Of a DNA stretch of 14,044 nucleotides, positions 12,223-14,044 are shown one piece after another. Under the pieces are notes generated by a model that saw only the letters and a list, made by a program, of their open reading frames with translations, was not told the DNA's origin and made no database searches. Origin of the DNA: Bacillota bacterium (lineage in GTDB: Bacteria; Bacillota_E; Symbiobacteriia; Symbiobacteriales; Symbiobacteriaceae); assembly GCA_003242675.1 (NCBI GenBank), contig QGVE01000065.1, positions 1 to 14,044 on the forward strand, read 5' to 3'. Position 1 is the first letter of the stretch; every line of letters starts with the position of its first letter. The translations under genes were made by a program, and so were the position numbers.

Positions 12223-14044
12223 TCACGGCAGCTCCAAGCCATGCCCCACGGGGTAGAGGCCGGGGATGGCCACCGGCAGCCGCCCCCTGGCCGGCGCACG
12301 CCCGAACAGCAGGGGGCCGATGCCCTTCAGGCTGGCGTCCCGGAACCCGTAGGCGGCGATGTAGGTCTCGATCTCCGGCACCGCCGTGAGTTCAAAGGGC
12401 ATCCCCAGCCCGACCACGATGACCGGCTTGCCCGCGGCGATGAGCTCGGCGATCAGGACCCGGTGCGCCGGGGCCTCGTGGCCGTCGCGCACGGCGTACA
12501 CCACCACCGCGGCCCCCTCGGCCAGGGCGCGGGCCCGGGCCACGTCGGCCGGGTCCGGGCTCCCGTCCAGGACGACCTCCACGGTGTTGCCGTGCAGGGC
12601 CTGGATACCGGCCCCCAGGGCCGTGACGACGCCGCCCGCGCCGTCCAGCCGGCGGGCGTAGGCCGGGCCGATTACGAGCACCTGCTGGTCGGGCGTGAGC
12701 CCCAGCGGCAGGTGGGCGTTGCGGACGAGGGTGAGGGCATCGGCGCCGATCCGGTCCGCCAGGGCCTGGTGCGCGGGTGCGCCGACCGCATCCGCCGGCG
12801 CCGGGTGGGCTGCGGCACCGATCCGGCCGGAACCGCCGGCCCCGGCACCGGCCGCCCGGGCTCCGGCGGCGCCCGGCAGCGGCGGCAGGAGCCCCCGCTT
12901 CTCCTTCAGGGCGAGCACCCTCCCCGCGGCGTCGCGGATCCGGCCCTCGGGGATGCGCCCCTCCCGGACCGCCTGGAGGAGCCCCTCGAAGAGGGCCTGC
13001 TGCCGGCCGAAGGACTCGGTGACCAGCAGCGCGTCCGCCCCGGCCTCCACGGCCAGCACCAGCCCTTCGTTCACGCCGTAGTAGTCGGTGATCGCCGCCA
13101 TGCCGTCCAGGGCGTCCGTCAGCGCCACCCCGCCGAAGCCCAGCTCCTCCTTCAGCAGGCCGGCCACCACATCCGGCGACAGGCTCGCGGGCCGGCCGTC
13201 CCCCGCCACCGCGGGGAAGGCGACGTGGGCGACCATCACGGCGTCGATCCCGGCGCCCACGGCCGCCCGGAAGGGGACCAGCTCCACCCGGTCCAGGCGC
13301 TCCCGGCCGTGCGGGATGACAGGCAGGTCCAGGTGGCTGTCCACCGCGGTGTCGCCGTGGCCGGGGAAGTGCTTGGCCGCCGCGCTGACCCCCTCCGCCT
13401 GCAGCCCCGCCGCCAGGGCGGCGGCCATCCGCGCGACCAGCTCGGGCTCCTCGCCAAAGGAGCGGGTGCCGATCACGGGGTTGGCCGGGTTGTTGTTCAC
13501 GTCCGCGACGGGGGCCAGGTTCATGTTCACCCCCACGGCCGACAGCTCCCGCGCCATCGCCCGGCCCATGGCCTCGGCGTACTCGACCGAGCGCGTGGCG
13601 CCCAGGGCCATGGCCGGGGGCCACTGGGTGAACGGGGGGCCGAACCGCTGCACCAGGCCGCCCTCGTGGTCCACCGCAATGACGAGCCCGGGGGTCGCCC
13701 GGTCGCGCGCGGCGGCCGCCGCCTGCAGCTCCGCGGTGAGGCGGCGCAGAATCTCCGGGTCGCTGCCCTGCCGGCCGAAGAGGACGACGCCCCCGACCTT
13801 CCCCTCCGCCAGCAGCTGCCGGATCTCGTCGGTCAGCTCGGTGCCCGGCAGGCCCACCCAGAACAGCTGCCCGAGCTTCTCCTCCAGGGTCAGGTAGGCC
13901 AGCCACTCCGGAACGGCCGAGGGCGGTTCGGCGGGCCCGGGACCCGATCCGTCCCCCGGCTGGTCCTGCGCGCCAGGGGGCTCCTCCGGAGGCGGGTCTG
14001 CACCACGCGGGACGCCGCGGCCGCAGGCCGCCAGGAGGTGGAGC
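12223..14044 (-). CDS. nagZ: Lipoprotein glycoside hydrolase family 3 (NagZ-like), partial
   Basis: The gene runs off the window at 14044, so the start is not visible; 606 residues can be read. The frame stays open from 13857 to the edge, showing a lipobox LLAAC (Cys codon 14023-14025), a Pro/Gly/Glu-rich linker, then EWLAYLTLEEKLGQLFWVGLPG, the usual start of the GH3 domain. A NagZ-type enzyme removes N-acetylglucosamine from muropeptides; here it would act outside the membrane. KHFPGHGDTAVDSHLDLP (about 13374-13321) carries the Asp-His acid/base dyad of NagZ-type enzymes, and ALTDALDGMAAI the nucleophile Asp (codon 13114-13116). An Ala/Gly/Pro linker (about 12885-12765) leads to a GH3 C-terminal domain ending GHGLELP. 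A GTG at 13857 is only an internal codon. The RraB-family gene follows after 21 nt. Confidence 0.9.
   Translation of the reverse strand, partial: LHLLAACGRGVPRGADPPPEEPPGAQDQPGDGSGPGPAEPPSAVPEWLAYLTLEEKLGQLFWVGLPGTELTDEIRQLLAEGKVGGVVLFGRQGSDPEILRRLTAELQAAAAARDRATPGLVIAVDHEGGLVQRFGPPFTQWPPAMALGATRSVEYAEAMGRAMARELSAVGVNMNLAPVADVNNNPANPVIGTRSFGEEPELVARMAAALAAGLQAEGVSAAAKHFPGHGDTAVDSHLDLPVIPHGRERLDRVELVPFRAAVGAGIDAVMVAHVAFPAVAGDGRPASLSPDVVAGLLKEELGFGGVALTDALDGMAAITDYYGVNEGLVLAVEAGADALLVTESFGRQQALFEGLLQAVREGRIPEGRIRDAAGRVLALKEKRGLLPPLPGAAGARAAGAGAGGSGRIGAAAHPAPADAVGAPAHQALADRIGADALTLVRNAHLPLGLTPDQQVLVIGPAYARRLDGAGGVVTALGAGIQALHGNTVEVVLDGSPDPADVARARALAEGAAVVVYAVRDGHEAPAHRVLIAELIAAGKPVIVVGLGMPFELTAVPEIETYIAAYGFRDASLKGIGPLLFGRAPARGRLPVAIPGLYPVGHGLELP

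Noticed and set aside
12392..13906. Long minus-strand open frame of about 504 codons in another frame of the glycoside hydrolase gene
   Set aside because: Pro/Gly/Arg-rich shadow of high-GC coding sequence; the NagZ-like frame has all family motifs.

Overview
This is a GC-rich window with dense gene packing, strong GGAGG-type ribosome binding sites, frequent GTG starts, intrinsic terminators, CCA-encoding tRNA genes and a few sigma-A-like promoters (TATAAT, TGnTATACT). Together these suggest a high-GC member of the Firmicutes, of the Symbiobacterium kind. That placement is inference from composition and gene content; nothing in the window proves it.

Left part (1-3190). The first 330 bases are non-coding and hold two diverged tandem units about 154 bp apart. 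Each contains a 67-nt foldable core with identical 9-bp terminal inverted repeats and a GNRA-capped inner hairpin that shows a compensatory base change between the copies. Next comes an extended -10 promoter and a metallo-beta-lactamase-fold hydrolase gene (+). A three-gene tRNA operon follows on the minus strand (Tyr-GTA, Val-CAC, Leu-GAG) with its own promoter and terminator, then an acyl-CoA dehydrogenase-family gene (+).

Middle (3190-7040, minus strand). phoU is preceded by a 49-residue hypothetical gene. Upstream of that lies a stand-alone transcription unit, running from a TATAAT promoter to an intrinsic terminator, that encodes no recognisable protein and looks like a small RNA or an attenuated leader. 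Further upstream are a 40-residue single-pass membrane protein, an unrecognised 215-residue protein, and a 594-residue lipoprotein with beta-propeller-like SPDG motifs. No pst transporter genes accompany phoU.

Right-centre (7245-9813, plus strand). A small helix-turn-helix-like protein is followed by a strong terminator. Then comes a two-gene operon of glycerate kinase and hydroxypyruvate isomerase, which would route hydroxypyruvate/tartronate semialdehyde carbon through glycerate to 2-phosphoglycerate. The reductase that joins the two steps is not in the window.

Right end (9893-14044, minus strand). Read in transcription order: a lipoprotein glycoside hydrolase family 3 enzyme (NagZ-like, N-terminus cut by the window edge), an RraB-family protein, undecaprenyl-diphosphatase UppP, a heptanucleotide tandem repeat array that overlaps the uppP stop codon, and an amidoligase-family gene split by a one-base frameshift in a G6 run. 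NagZ and UppP both serve cell-wall turnover and recycling. A link of the RraB-like and amidoligase proteins to that process is conjecture from position.

The least explained items are the tandem structured repeat at 105-325, the small-RNA-like unit at 4076-4182 and the frameshifted amidoligase. No complete new multi-gene system could be demonstrated.
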